DNA of 43,031 bases from an uncultured Alphaproteobacteria bacterium (lineage in GTDB: Bacteria > Pseudomonadota > Alphaproteobacteria > Rhodobacterales > Rhodobacteraceae): contig CACESU010000014.1 of assembly GCA_902562285.1 (NCBI GenBank), positions 1-43,031 on the forward strand, written 5' to 3'. Shown here piece after piece: positions 1-9,129 of the stretch. The first letter of the stretch is position 1, and the number at the start of each line of letters is the position of its first letter. The position numbers and the translations under genes were made by a program. The notes beneath the pieces were generated by a model. That model had not been told where the DNA came from and ran no database searches. It saw only the letters and a program-made list of their open reading frames with translations.

Positions 1-290
1 TTTTTATAGATATTAGGGATATTAGGGAAAGACAAAAGTTAGGTTTTATTCCTGGAAGTTTTCATGCTCCACGTGGAATGCTGGAATTTTGGATTGATCC
101 CGAAAGTCCGTATTTTAAGGATATATTTAATACAAATAAAAAATATATTTTCCATTGCGCAGCGGGCTGGAGATCTGCTCTTGCAGTTTCAACATTAAAT
201 GATATGGGTTTTGAAGCCTCTCATATAACTGATGGTTTTGCAGGTTGGGTAGATGAGAAAGGTCCTGTCGAATTTAAAAGTAAAAAGTAA
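1..290 (+). CDS. Rhodanese-like sulfurtransferase, 3' part
   Basis: The reading frame is open from the left edge (codons in phase with base 3), so the gene starts outside the window; the internal ATG at 78 is not the true start. The visible 96 residues are the second half of a single rhodanese domain: a DIRDIRER segment after an acidic strand, the active-site loop CAAGWR, which fits the C-x4-R persulfide loop, and the closing motif DGFAGW. Such proteins carry sulfur as a cysteine persulfide, usually in the cytoplasm. The donor and acceptor cannot be told from the sequence. An oxidoreductase gene follows 17 bases downstream on the same strand and may be co-transcribed. Confidence 0.88.
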   Translation, partial: FIDIRDIRERQKLGFIPGSFHAPRGMLEFWIDPESPYFKDIFNTNKKYIFHCAAGWRSALAVSTLNDMGFEASHITDGFAGWVDEKGPVEFKSKK

Positions 291-307
291 TCAAAAACTA
301 GGTTAAA

Positions 308-1426
308 ATGGAACACAAACTTTTTAGTCCAATATCAATAAATAATTTAAACTTAACTAATAGAATAGTAGTGGCTCCAATGTGTCAGTATTCTGCAGTT
401 GAAGGTTCGGCTACTGATTGGCATTTGATGCACCTTGGACAATTATCAATTTCTGGTTCTGCTCTTGTATTCATTGAGGCAACTGCAGTTGAAGAAAGAG
501 GAAGAATTACTCCTGGTTGTTTGGGCTTATATTCTGACGATAATCAAATTGCATTAGAGAAAGTAATAAAGTTTGTAAAAAGATATGGTAATACAAAAAT
601 TGGTATACAATTAGCACATGCTGGGCGTAAGGCTTCAACTGAAATTCCCTGGGTAGGAGGTAAACCATTAAGCCAAGATAATTCCGATAGTTGGAAAACT
701 GTAGCTCCATCCTCGGAAGCTTATAATTCTAATTGGCCTTCACCTCTAGAATTAGATATTCAAGGTTTGGACTATATTAAGAAATGTTTTGTAAATTCAG
801 CAAAAAGAGCAATAGAAATTGGTTTTGATATTATCGAGCTACATATGGCACATGGATATTTAATTCACCAATTTCTTTCACCTATTAGCAACAAGCGGAC
901 TGATAAATATGGTTCAACTTTTGAGAATAGAATAAGATATCCCCTTGAGATTTTTAAAGCAATAAGAGACGAAATATCGAGTGACTACCCCATTGGAGTA
1001 AGATTTTCTGCAACAGATTGGGTAGATTCTTCCTCATGGAATATTGGAGAAGCAACAAAATTTGCATTAAAACTTAAAGAACTTGGTTGTGATTTTTTTG
1101 ACGTTTCCAGTGGTGGTAATTCACCAAAACAAAATATAATTTCAGGTCCTGCTTATCAGACTGGATTTGCATCGAGAATCAAAAGTGAAGTAGGAATTCC
1201 TACTATTGCAGTAGGGCAAATAAATGAACCATTACAGGCTGAAAGTATTATAAGTACAGGACAAGCAGATTTGATAGCAATTGGGAGAGGAATGTTATAT
1301 AATCCAAGATGGGCATGGCATGCAGCTGAAGTGTTTAAAAAAGAATCTGCATATCCTCCACAATATGCCAGATCACATCACTCACTTATTGGACTTCCTA
1401 TACCAGGAAACCCTCAAACAAAATAA
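308..1426 (+). CDS. NADH:flavin oxidoreductase, old yellow enzyme family (YqjM/NamA-like)
   Basis: A 372-residue FMN-dependent TIM-barrel protein predicted to reduce activated C=C bonds (enones, and in relatives nitro compounds) with NAD(P)H. It begins with the family N-terminus (LFSPISINNLNLTNRIVVAPM). Cys26 in PMCQYSA matches the redox-tuning cysteine of the thermophilic-like/YqjM class. The active-site helix HMAHGYLIHQFLSP and the nearby SNKRTDKYG are present, and the C-terminal phosphate-binding segment contains IAIGRGMLYNPRW. Length is normal for YqjM-type enzymes, so it appears intact. The ATG at 308 lies just after the rhodanese stop. It converges on a GST gene, with a 51-base AT-rich gap between them. 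The physiological substrate is unknown. Confidence 0.93.
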   Translation: MEHKLFSPISINNLNLTNRIVVAPMCQYSAVEGSATDWHLMHLGQLSISGSALVFIEATAVEERGRITPGCLGLYSDDNQIALEKVIKFVKRYGNTKIGIQLAHAGRKASTEIPWVGGKPLSQDNSDSWKTVAPSSEAYNSNWPSPLELDIQGLDYIKKCFVNSAKRAIEIGFDIIELHMAHGYLIHQFLSPISNKRTDKYGSTFENRIRYPLEIFKAIRDEISSDYPIGVRFSATDWVDSSSWNIGEATKFALKLKELGCDFFDVSSGGNSPKQNIISGPAYQTGFASRIKSEVGIPTIAVGQINEPLQAESIISTGQADLIAIGRGMLYNPRWAWHAAEVFKKESAYPPQYARSHHSLIGLPIPGNPQTK

Positions 1427-1477
1427 TTTGATTCATATTTTTTATAAAGATATAAACAAAAATTTTATTATTAAAAA

Positions 1478-2119
1478 TTATTTTTTTTTGCTTCTCATTA
1501 AATCTACTCCCCTTCTAACTGCATCTCTTTCTTTTAGTCTTTGTCGCCAATTAATGACATTTGGGTATGGATCTAAAGATATACCCATAGATTTAGCAAT
1601 TAAAACCCAAGGCCACGATATTATATCAGCAATGGAGTAATCGTTAATAATATAATTTCTACCAGTTAACTGATTCTCTAAAACTTCTAAACATTTTTTG
1701 TATTCATCTGCGTATCTATGAGCTGCATAACTTTGTTTTTCAGAAGTTGGCGCATAATTCCAAAAATGACTATGTTGCCCACCCATAGGACCTAAATTAC
1801 CAACTTGCCAAAATAACCACTGGGTTAGTTTTCTTTTTTCATCAATTGAATCTGGCATAAATTTTCCTGTCTTCTCGGCCAAATATAGAAGAATAGCCCC
1901 AGACTCAAAAACATTAATTGGTTTTTCATTCTCATCATAATCAGTAATTGCAGGAATTTTTTTGTTAGGATTAATTTTTAGGAAATCAGAGCTGAATTGT
2001 TCGCCTTTTTTTAAATTTATTAATTTTGTATTATAAGTTAATCCACATTCCTCTAACATAATACTTACTTTCCATCCATTTGGAGTGGGCGAGTAATAAA
2101 AATCAATAGCTTTATTCAT
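1478..2119 (-). CDS. Glutathione S-transferase, YfcG/Nu-class-like
   Basis: A 213-residue cytosolic GST. The N-terminal thioredoxin-fold domain contains SPTPNGWKV; Thr12 and Asn14 correspond to the glutathione-contacting TPNG of E. coli YfcG. The cis-proline loop is KKIPAITD, and FESGAILLYLAEKTG is the ESxAI glutathione-binding helix. The C-terminal all-helical domain contains YSIADIISWPWV, the usual N-capping box region. Nu-class members often show disulfide-bond reductase activity rather than classical conjugation; that role is inferred here. It is transcribed toward the OYE gene, with an ABC exporter gene upstream on the same strand (50-base gap). Confidence 0.93.
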   Translation of the reverse strand: MNKAIDFYYSPTPNGWKVSIMLEECGLTYNTKLINLKKGEQFSSDFLKINPNKKIPAITDYDENEKPINVFESGAILLYLAEKTGKFMPDSIDEKRKLTQWLFWQVGNLGPMGGQHSHFWNYAPTSEKQSYAAHRYADEYKKCLEVLENQLTGRNYIINDYSIADIISWPWVLIAKSMGISLDPYPNVINWRQRLKERDAVRRGVDLMRSKKK

Positions 2120-2169
2120 AACAAATATATATTTAGTTCAATGTACTTTGAAAAGTTTGGACTATCAAC

Positions 2170-4002
2170 TTATTCTGCAGCTTGATATGTTTCAATAAAT
2201 CCACCTGATTGACGCTCCCAATATCTAGCATATAAACCTCTCATATTTAACAATTCCTGGTGTGTTCCATTTTCTACTATCTTTCCTCTGTCCATAACTA
2301 TAATTCTATCCATTTTACTGAGAGTGGATAAACGATGAGCAATTGCTAAAACAGTTTTTCCTTCCATTACAAGTTCTAGTGCTTTTTGAATTGATGCCTC
2401 TACTTCACTATCTAAGGCACTTGTAGCTTCATCTAATACAAGTATCGGTGCATCTTTTAGTATTGCTCTTGCTAAAGCAATTCTTTGCTTTTGTCCTCCT
2501 GATAATTTTACACCTTGCTCACCTAAATGTGCTTCATACCCTTTACGACCCAGATGATCTTGAAGATCGAGTATAAAATTATGAGCCTCTGCTTTTTTTG
2601 ATGCTTCAACTAAAGCCTTAAAGCTTGCTGAAGATTTACCATATAAAATATTATCTTTTGCTGATCTATTAAATAAAGCTGTTTCTTGTGTAACCATTCC
2701 TATCTGTTTACGAAGACTTTCTTGTGTAATATTAGACAAATTTTGATTATCAATTTGTACAGTACCTCTCTCAGGATCGTATAAACGTAATAATAAAGAT
2801 ACCAGTGTAGATTTGCCAGCACCAGATGCACCAACTAGACCAACTTTTTCCCCTGAATTTATAACAAGAGAAATATTATCTACTCCACCAATGTCTCTAT
2901 CGTATGCAAAGCTAACATTTTGGAAAATCACCTCACCTTTTTTTATTTTAATAGCTTCTGCATTTTTTTTATCTTCTAAATCATATGGTTTTGATAATGT
3001 TCTGACACCATCTTCAATCTCTCCAAAATTTGAATAGATTGTCATTAAAACATAACTAACCCAACCAATCATTTGGGAAAGTCTTAATGAAATTGCACCA
3101 GCTGCTGCTATATCGCCAGCACTTACTTGACCAGTACTCCAAAACCAAAGGCTACCTCCTACCATTATTACTGGTAAAATTCCTGCCAAACCATTTAGAC
3201 AAAATCTAAACCATGCAGCAACCTCTCCATATTTAATTGAACTATATCGAAAATTAGCCATAGCCTTTAACGCTTCACTATCTTCATGCTGATTATGAGC
3301 GAAAAGTTTAACAGTTTTAATATTTGTAACAGTATCTACGATTTGGCCAGTAACCATTGCTCTTGAACTTGCTCTATTCCCAGATCTTAACCTAATAATT
3401 GGCATAAAATATCTTATAAGAAAAAAATAACAAACCAGCCAAAATAATAATGCAAGTGTTAGTGTAATATTTACAGAAGTCAGCATCAGTGCCGCGCCAA
3501 TCACCGAGGCAAGTGCAAAAAGTACCGTCTGTAAAATCTCAACAACTACATCAGTAACTGCTCTGGCAGTCTGCATTTCTTTTTGAGCGATCCGGCCCGC
3601 AAAATCATTCTCAAAAAAGAGAATTGAATGACCTATACACCATCTATGAATTCTAGATAATACAAGATTAAATATATTTGGAGACACAATTACTGATTGC
3701 ATGTATGAAGAAGAACCAAAAATAATTGGACGTATTAATAGAAAAAAAAGTAACCCTGCAGAAAACAATAAAATATTATTACCTAATGGGTCTTCAACAG
3801 TTGAATTTAAAGCAGCATCAATTAAAAGACCTAATAATAAAACTGCTGATACCTCAGTAATTCCTGTTAAAATTGATAAAAAACCAGAAAGAGAGAGTAC
3901 TTTAAAACTACCCGATAAAGACCATAATAGGAAATCAAATGTATTGGTGGGGGGTGAACCTTTCGCAGGTTCTACATGGTTTATCCAATTAAAGGGTTTC
4001 AT
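2170..4002 (-). CDS. ABC exporter, fused membrane and ATPase domains
   Basis: A 610-residue half-transporter of the MsbA/LmrA-type exporter fold, acting in the inner membrane as a homo- or heterodimer. Residues about 25-335 hold the six-helix transmembrane domain. The nucleotide-binding domain follows with Walker A GASGAGKST (391-399), Q-loop TQET (around 438-441), signature LSGGQ (500-504), Walker B ILVLDE (520-525) and an H-loop AHRLST. All ATPase motifs are intact. The substrate cannot be predicted; lipids, peptides or drugs are all handled by relatives. The ATG at 4002 has a weak AGG nine bases upstream. The gene diverges from glxB across 93 bases that include a short dyad, TGATA-cca-TATCA (4025-4037), which could be an operator. 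Confidence 0.95.
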   Translation of the reverse strand: MKPFNWINHVEPAKGSPPTNTFDFLLWSLSGSFKVLSLSGFLSILTGITEVSAVLLLGLLIDAALNSTVEDPLGNNILLFSAGLLFFLLIRPIIFGSSSYMQSVIVSPNIFNLVLSRIHRWCIGHSILFFENDFAGRIAQKEMQTARAVTDVVVEILQTVLFALASVIGAALMLTSVNITLTLALLFWLVCYFFLIRYFMPIIRLRSGNRASSRAMVTGQIVDTVTNIKTVKLFAHNQHEDSEALKAMANFRYSSIKYGEVAAWFRFCLNGLAGILPVIMVGGSLWFWSTGQVSAGDIAAAGAISLRLSQMIGWVSYVLMTIYSNFGEIEDGVRTLSKPYDLEDKKNAEAIKIKKGEVIFQNVSFAYDRDIGGVDNISLVINSGEKVGLVGASGAGKSTLVSLLLRLYDPERGTVQIDNQNLSNITQESLRKQIGMVTQETALFNRSAKDNILYGKSSASFKALVEASKKAEAHNFILDLQDHLGRKGYEAHLGEQGVKLSGGQKQRIALARAILKDAPILVLDEATSALDSEVEASIQKALELVMEGKTVLAIAHRLSTLSKMDRIIVMDRGKIVENGTHQELLNMRGLYARYWERQSGGFIETYQAAE

Positions 4003-4095
4003 AGATATTGCCTAATTTTATAGTTGATACCATATCATATAATATTATTATTAAATTGTTTTAGGTCTTAATATTTAAATAGAAGATAAATAAAG

Positions 4096-4992
4096 ATGTG
4101 TGGGATAATCGGTCTTTTTCTAAAGGATGATAAATTAAATTGTAATTTAGGGTCAATGCTATCAAGTATGTTAAATACTATGTCTGATAGAGGACCTGAT
4201 AGTTCTGGACTTGCCATATATAATTGTAGATATAAAGATAAAATTAAATTGACTTTAAGGTCTGAAAATCATCAAGAAGATTTTAAAGAAATAAAAAAAG
4301 AGCTATTACATAAGCTCAAATTAGAGTTTTCTCTAAGAGAACATTACAATCATATTGTGATAACGGTTAATAAAAAAGATGTTAATAAAGTTGAAAGTTT
4401 TTTAAGAAAATCCTTCTCTAACCTATCTCTTATGAGTTCAGGTGAAAATATTGAAATATTTAAAGAAGTAGGATTACCAAAAAATGTAATTCAAAAATTT
4501 GGTATATATGAAATGAAAGGCACTCATGGCATAGGTCATACCAGAATGGCAACAGAAAGTGCCATTACAACTTTGGGGGCCCATCCATTTAGTACTGGCC
4601 CAGATCAGTGCCTCGTTCATAATGGGTCATTATCAAACCATAATCAACTTAGACAAAAACTAATTAATGAAGGAATGGAAATAAATACGGAAAACGATAC
4701 AGAGGTTGCAGCGAGTTACTTAAGTCTACAGATAAAAAAAGGTAAAACACTGGAACAATCTTTGGAATTAGCTTTATCAGATTTAGATGGTTTTTATACC
4801 TTCCTTGTAGGAACTAAAGACGGTTTTGGAGTATTAAGAGATCCAATATCATGTAAACCTGCCGTTATGGCAGAAAATGAATATTATGTAGCTTTTGGTT
4901 CTGAATATAGAGCATTTGCAAATTTACCAGAGATTAATCATGCTAAAATTTGGGAGCCAGAACCCGCAACTGTTTATTTTTGGAATCATTAA
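4096..4992 (+). CDS. glxB: GlxB/MgsA: class II glutamine amidotransferase subunit
   Basis: A 298-residue N-terminal-nucleophile amidotransferase domain protein. It starts MCGIIGLF, so Cys2 becomes the catalytic nucleophile after Met removal. It contains DRGPDSSGLA, GIGHTRMAT, VHNGSLSNH and ENDTE, the conserved glutaminase positions of the GltS/PurF-type fold. In this family the protein hydrolyses glutamine and passes ammonia to the FMN synthase partner. It is the first gene of a tight three-gene operon whose domains together reproduce a split large subunit of glutamate synthase. In methylotrophs the same arrangement (mgsABC) makes N-methylglutamate from methylamine; rhizobia call it glxBCD. 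Confidence 0.9.
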   Translation: MCGIIGLFLKDDKLNCNLGSMLSSMLNTMSDRGPDSSGLAIYNCRYKDKIKLTLRSENHQEDFKEIKKELLHKLKLEFSLREHYNHIVITVNKKDVNKVESFLRKSFSNLSLMSSGENIEIFKEVGLPKNVIQKFGIYEMKGTHGIGHTRMATESAITTLGAHPFSTGPDQCLVHNGSLSNHNQLRQKLINEGMEINTENDTEVAASYLSLQIKKGKTLEQSLELALSDLDGFYTFLVGTKDGFGVLRDPISCKPAVMAENEYYVAFGSEYRAFANLPEINHAKIWEPEPATVYFWNH

Positions 4993-5667
4993 ATGAATAA
5001 ACTAGATCTTGATAAAATTAACCTTCGAGAGCTGAATACAAAATTGCAAATGTCCAAGAGCAATGAAACCTGGCTGATATCAAATCCTAAAGGTGCACAT
5101 GCTTTAGCTGTTGGGTTAGATAGTCCAATAAAAGTCAAAATTGAAGGATCCACGGGTTACTATTGTGCTGGAATGAATAAAAAAGCATTTATAGAAGTTA
5201 ATGGATCTGTTGGTCCAGGAGCAGCAGAAAACATGATGTCTGGTAAATTAATTGTTCATGGAAATGCTAGCCAATATGCAGGAGCTACTGGTCATGGTGG
5301 TACTTTATTAATTAAAGGAAATGCATCGTCACGATGTGGTATATCCATGAAAGGTATTGATATAGTTGTTAAAGGTGATATTGGTCACATGTCTGCATTT
5401 ATGGCTCAATCAGGAAAGCTTATAGTGTGCGGAAATGTTGGAGATTCATTAGGAGACAGTATTTATGAAACACAAATATTTGTGAGAGGATCTGTGAAAT
5501 CCCTAGGAGCTGATTGTGTAGAAAAAGAAATGTCCAAAAAACATATAGAAATTTTAGAAAAGTCACTAAATGACTCAAAATTAAACTTTAAACCTAGTAA
5601 ATTTAGAAGATATGGATCTGCACGAAAACTTTATAATTTTGATATAGCCAATGCTGAAGAGTATTAA
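4993..5667 (+). CDS. glxC: GlxC/MgsB: GXGXG-motif subunit of glutamate-synthase-like enzyme
   Basis: A 224-residue protein made of the right-handed beta-helix GXGXG domain that forms the C-terminal part of the GltS alpha chain. Repeated glycine-rich turns are visible (EGSTGYYCAGMN, NGSVGPGAAENM, HGNASQYAGATGHGG, KGNASSRCGISM, CGNVGDSLGDS). The ATG immediately follows the glxB stop codon with no intervening base, so translation is probably coupled. The domain has no known active site of its own and is thought to hold the amidotransferase and synthase subunits together. Length is typical for stand-alone GlxC. Confidence 0.9.
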   Translation: MNKLDLDKINLRELNTKLQMSKSNETWLISNPKGAHALAVGLDSPIKVKIEGSTGYYCAGMNKKAFIEVNGSVGPGAAENMMSGKLIVHGNASQYAGATGHGGTLLIKGNASSRCGISMKGIDIVVKGDIGHMSAFMAQSGKLIVCGNVGDSLGDSIYETQIFVRGSVKSLGADCVEKEMSKKHIEILEKSLNDSKLNFKPSKFRRYGSARKLYNFDIANAEEY

Positions 5668-5681
5668 ATAAAGATAAATTA

Positions 5682-7022
5682 ATGACAAAAAAAAATAAAA
5701 AATGCAAAACCAACAGTGTAAGTACATTACCAATTTTTTCACAAACGTTCACACCTGAAGTAAATGCTGAAATTAGAAGGGCTGCAACTACTGGTATTTA
5801 TGATATAAGAGGTGGAGGATCTAAGAGAAGAGTTCCTCATTTTGATGATCTTCTTTTTTTGGGTGCATCGATGTCTAGATACCCTCTAGAGGGTTATAGA
5901 GAAAAATGTGAAACATCATTAAAATTAGGAACAAGAAATGCAGAAAATCCATTAGAAATAGATATACCAATTACTATTGCAGGCATGAGCTTTGGGGCTT
6001 TATCAGCAGAGGCCAAAGAGGCTTTAGGACGAGGTGCTTCCTTGGCTGGAACATCAACTACTACTGGAGATGGGGGTATGACAAAAGAAGAACGAAAGCA
6101 CTCCAGTAAGCTTATTTATCAGTACCTCCCGTCTAGGTATGGTATGAACCCAGATGATCTAAAGAAAGCAGATGCAATTGAAATTGTAGTTGGTCAAGGA
6201 GCAAAACCAGGTGGAGGGGGAATGCTTCTAGGTCAAAAAATAAATGATAGAGTTGCGAAAATGCGAACATTACCTAGAGGTATTGATCAAAGATCAGCAT
6301 GTAGACATCCAGATTGGACAGGTCCAGACGATTTAGAAATAAAAATTATTGAGTTAAGAGAAATAACACAATGGAAAATTCCTATTTTTGTGAAAATTGG
6401 AGCTACCAGACCTTTTTATGATACTTCACTAGCTATAAAAGCAGGGGCAGACGCCATTGTGATTGACGGTATGCAGGGCGGAACTGCTGCTACACAAGAT
6501 ATATTTATTGAACATGTAGGTATACCCACACTAGCCTGCATTCGTTCTTCTGTTGATGCTCTTCAAGAGCAAAAACTTCATAGGGAAGTTCAATTAATTG
6601 TGTCTGGTGGAATAAGAAATGGGGCAGATGTCGCAAAAGCTCTAGCATTAGGTGCTGATGCAGTTTCAATTGGTACTGCTGCACTTGTAGCACTAGGAGA
6701 TAATGATCCTAAATGGCAAAGTGATTATGAAAAACTAGGGACAACTGCGGGGGCATTCGATGATTGGCATGAAGGAAACGATCCTGCTGGTATTACTACC
6801 CAAGATCCTAAATTGTCAAAAAGACTTAATCCTAAAGAAGCTGGAAAACGGCTTTCAAATTATTTAAAAGTAATTACACTAGAAGCGCAAACTTTAGCAA
6901 GAGCTTGTGGTAAAAGTCATTTAAGAAACCTTGAACCTGAAGATCTTTGTGCTTTAACAGTGGAGTCTGCAGCAATGGCACGTGTCCCTTTAGCGGGAAC
7001 AAGTTGGATACCAGGTTCATAA
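5682..7022 (+). CDS. glxD: GlxD/MgsC: FMN-binding glutamate synthase domain subunit
   Basis: A 446-residue protein carrying the central FMN/synthase TIM barrel of glutamate synthase. Key segments are ITIAGMSFGALS, TTTGDGGM, GQGAKPGGGGML, VIDGMQGGTAATQ (flavin-phosphate side) and VSGGIRNGADVAKALALGADAV. It would condense ammonia or an amine with 2-oxoglutarate. The reading frame opens 14 bases after glxC. No gltB small subunit, glutamine synthetase-like gmaS or N-methylglutamate dehydrogenase gene is visible nearby, so whether the product is glutamate, N-methylglutamate or something else cannot be decided from this window. Confidence 0.92.
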   Translation: MTKKNKKCKTNSVSTLPIFSQTFTPEVNAEIRRAATTGIYDIRGGGSKRRVPHFDDLLFLGASMSRYPLEGYREKCETSLKLGTRNAENPLEIDIPITIAGMSFGALSAEAKEALGRGASLAGTSTTTGDGGMTKEERKHSSKLIYQYLPSRYGMNPDDLKKADAIEIVVGQGAKPGGGGMLLGQKINDRVAKMRTLPRGIDQRSACRHPDWTGPDDLEIKIIELREITQWKIPIFVKIGATRPFYDTSLAIKAGADAIVIDGMQGGTAATQDIFIEHVGIPTLACIRSSVDALQEQKLHREVQLIVSGGIRNGADVAKALALGADAVSIGTAALVALGDNDPKWQSDYEKLGTTAGAFDDWHEGNDPAGITTQDPKLSKRLNPKEAGKRLSNYLKVITLEAQTLARACGKSHLRNLEPEDLCALTVESAAMARVPLAGTSWIPGS

Positions 7023-7047
7023 ATGAAGGACTGGTATCGAATATATT

Positions 7048-7074
7048 AATTATTAATTTATGTAATTAATAATT
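7048..7074. repeat. Perfect 11-bp inverted repeat between convergent genes
   Basis: AATTATTAATT (7048-7058) and AATTAATAATT (7064-7074) are exact reverse complements around a 5-base loop. The element sits in the 74-base gap between the ends of glxD (+) and the MipA-like gene (-), where a shared transcription terminator would be expected. The stem is entirely A/T, so it would be weak; the terminator role is inference. Confidence 0.4.
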
Positions 7075-7096
7075 TGATAATATCTTTTAATTCAAT

Positions 7097-7900
7097 TTAG
7101 TAATTATAATTCAGAGTTAAAATAGTAGTAATGTTATTGTCTTTAAATATTATGGGGCTCTTGGCAACTTGCCCTATTAATTTTTTATAAATAAGATTTG
7201 CAGTTAAACTTAACTTATCATTTATTTTATAAACCCCTATTACATTAGCTGAAATATCTTTTATTCCATCACTTAAATTATATATTGAATATCCAGAAGA
7301 AATATTTTCGTTATTGTCTATCCCAAAATAATTATTCAAGTAAGTCTTGTCAGCATAAGTGAATGAAATCGAAGGAATAATAAATGTGTTCAATCCAATA
7401 ATAGGAAATCCACTCCCTAATGATGACTTTATATAAAAACCTTTATGACCTTTTTGAAAAATATCATAAGCTAGTTCTGATGAAATGGAATAATACTTAC
7501 TCTTATATTTTGCTTCAACTTTAGGTTCTAAAGTCCAATTAATTTTATTCAATCCAGATAAATTAATATCTTGCTTAGGATCTCTTCCAAGATTGAAACC
7601 AACACCATAATTTAATAACCAGTTTTCACTATTAAAAATATTAATCTTAACTCCACTTACAGGGTTAAATGATAATCTATTGTACTTAAAATTTATAAAT
7701 GGGATAGTTCTACTTATAGAATTTTCCGACCCTTCATATTTAGGTGTACTTATAATTCCAAGACCTACGTTCAAGTCATAATTTCTAATTTCATTTAAGG
7801 TATAATTTTCTTTTATATCTTCAGCACTTAAAGAAGAAATCATAAAAAAAAATAATAAAAATATAGTTTTTAAATTTTTGATTAAACTAAATAGGAACAT
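7097..7900 (-). CDS. MipA/OmpV family outer-membrane protein
   Basis: A protein of about 267 residues with a hydrophobic signal peptide (KTIFLLFFFMISSLSAE, cleavage likely after SLSA) and a beta-barrel body rich in alternating aromatic/polar strands. The first strand region contains LGIISTPKYEGS, the recognisable MipA/OmpV start, and the chain ends in an aromatic residue (NYNY), as outer-membrane proteins do. Homologues are scaffold proteins for murein synthesis machinery (MipA) or osmotically regulated porin-like proteins (OmpV); the precise role here is open. I prefer the ATG at 7900 to the TTG at 7906 two codons upstream, and neither has a clear ribosome binding site. It converges on glxD. 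Confidence 0.82.
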   Translation of the reverse strand: MFLFSLIKNLKTIFLLFFFMISSLSAEDIKENYTLNEIRNYDLNVGLGIISTPKYEGSENSISRTIPFINFKYNRLSFNPVSGVKINIFNSENWLLNYGVGFNLGRDPKQDINLSGLNKINWTLEPKVEAKYKSKYYSISSELAYDIFQKGHKGFYIKSSLGSGFPIIGLNTFIIPSISFTYADKTYLNNYFGIDNNENISSGYSIYNLSDGIKDISANVIGVYKINDKLSLTANLIYKKLIGQVAKSPIIFKDNNITTILTLNYNY

Positions 7901-7964
7901 ATACAAGAATAATAATCTTTTTAAATTTCACATAATTAATTAAAGCATAGTAAATTTTTATTAA

Positions 7965-8972
7965 TTAGTGAACACATATTCTTCGTTTATTTTTGGAAGT
8001 ATCCTTTACTCTGGAACTATCAGAATTAGATGAAAATTTACCAAAACATTCCTCAATCATATCCAAACTTATTTCTCTTAAAGTTAGATTTTCAGATAAG
8101 GATTTTTTCATTTTTCTAATATGTAATGGAGTAGTTCCACAACAACCTCCTATTATACTAGCACCTAAATCTCTTGCATAGCATGCATATTTAGCCATAA
8201 TTTCAGGAGTACCATCATAAACAATTTTTCCTCCCTTAAATTTAGGTATACCCGCATTACCTTTTGCAATTATTTTAATGTCTTTGTTTACGAAGCTTTT
8301 AATAGTCCTAAGCAGATCTGAAGAACCTACCCCACAATTAGCTCCAAAAGCTATAGGTTTATGATCTAGTTCTAATATTAATTTTTTAAAATCTAAAGGG
8401 GTAATACCCATCATTGTCCTGCCAGAAGTATCAAAACTCATTGTCCCACACCATTGCATATTAAGGCTTTTGGCCGCAGCCACAGCTGCTTTGAATTCGT
8501 CAATATGCGACATTGTTTCAATCCAAAGGACATCTGCTCCGCCATCTTTAAGGCCTCTAGATTGCTCTTTGAAAATAGTAGTTGCTTCATTATATGTCAT
8601 TGAGCCTAGCGGTTCAATCATTTCACCTGTAGGACCTATAGATCCTGCAAGTACAATGGGCCTATTATAGTTACCTATAATTTCTTTGCCAATTTCAGCT
8701 GATTTTTTTGAAAGCATATAAGAATTTTTTTCTTGCCCATGTAGTTTTAATCTGGCTGAATTTGAGCCAAATGAATTAGTTAAAATTAAATCACTACCCT
8801 CGTCTAAAAAACTTTTATATAGTTGTTTTACTTTGTCTGGATATTCTACATTCCAAAGCTCAGGTGCGTCACCTGATGTTAGGCCCATTTTAAATAATTC
8901 TGTTCCTGTTCCACCATCTGCTAATATCCAATCATTTTCTTTTAACATCTTGGAAAGTAGGTTATCTGACAT
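7965..8972 (-). CDS. Betaine-homocysteine S-methyltransferase family protein
   Basis: A 335-residue homocysteine-binding TIM barrel. It has the opening DGGTGTELF, LTNSFGSN, SIGPTGEM, GANCGVG with Cys213 and IIGGCCGTTPLHI with Cys277-Cys278; the three cysteines form the zinc site that activates homocysteine. The family includes betaine-, S-methylmethionine- and DMSP-type methyl donors. Alphaproteobacterial homologues of this length with a basic C-terminal tail (here KNKRRICVH) are generally assigned to glycine betaine. The reaction regenerates methionine in the cytoplasm. It has an ATG start with TAGG upstream and diverges from a DUF2721-like gene across 157 bases, where I could not recognise a SAM riboswitch. 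Confidence 0.92.
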   Translation of the reverse strand: MSDNLLSKMLKENDWILADGGTGTELFKMGLTSGDAPELWNVEYPDKVKQLYKSFLDEGSDLILTNSFGSNSARLKLHGQEKNSYMLSKKSAEIGKEIIGNYNRPIVLAGSIGPTGEMIEPLGSMTYNEATTIFKEQSRGLKDGGADVLWIETMSHIDEFKAAVAAAKSLNMQWCGTMSFDTSGRTMMGITPLDFKKLILELDHKPIAFGANCGVGSSDLLRTIKSFVNKDIKIIAKGNAGIPKFKGGKIVYDGTPEIMAKYACYARDLGASIIGGCCGTTPLHIRKMKKSLSENLTLREISLDMIEECFGKFSSNSDSSRVKDTSKNKRRICVH

Positions 8973-9129
8973 TTTTTTACCTAAATCATTTATGTGTCAT
9001 TCATACTTCAAAAACTAAAAAACACTATTACATAAACAAGTACCATGCCAGATTGAAATGAAATCAACTATAAATTACTTCTATAAATTTTATTAGTAAA
9101 ATTATATTAAATAAAGAGAGTTAAATATT

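Noticed and set aside
3701-4015. Plus-strand 104-codon frame opposite the ABC exporter N-terminus
   Set aside because: It overlaps the transmembrane domain of an intact gene in antisense and has no recognisable features.
8973-9129. Possible SAM-II/SAM-V riboswitch ahead of the homocysteine methyltransferase
   Set aside because: I looked for the pseudoknot consensus on the minus strand and could not match the conserved core; a covariance model search would be needed.
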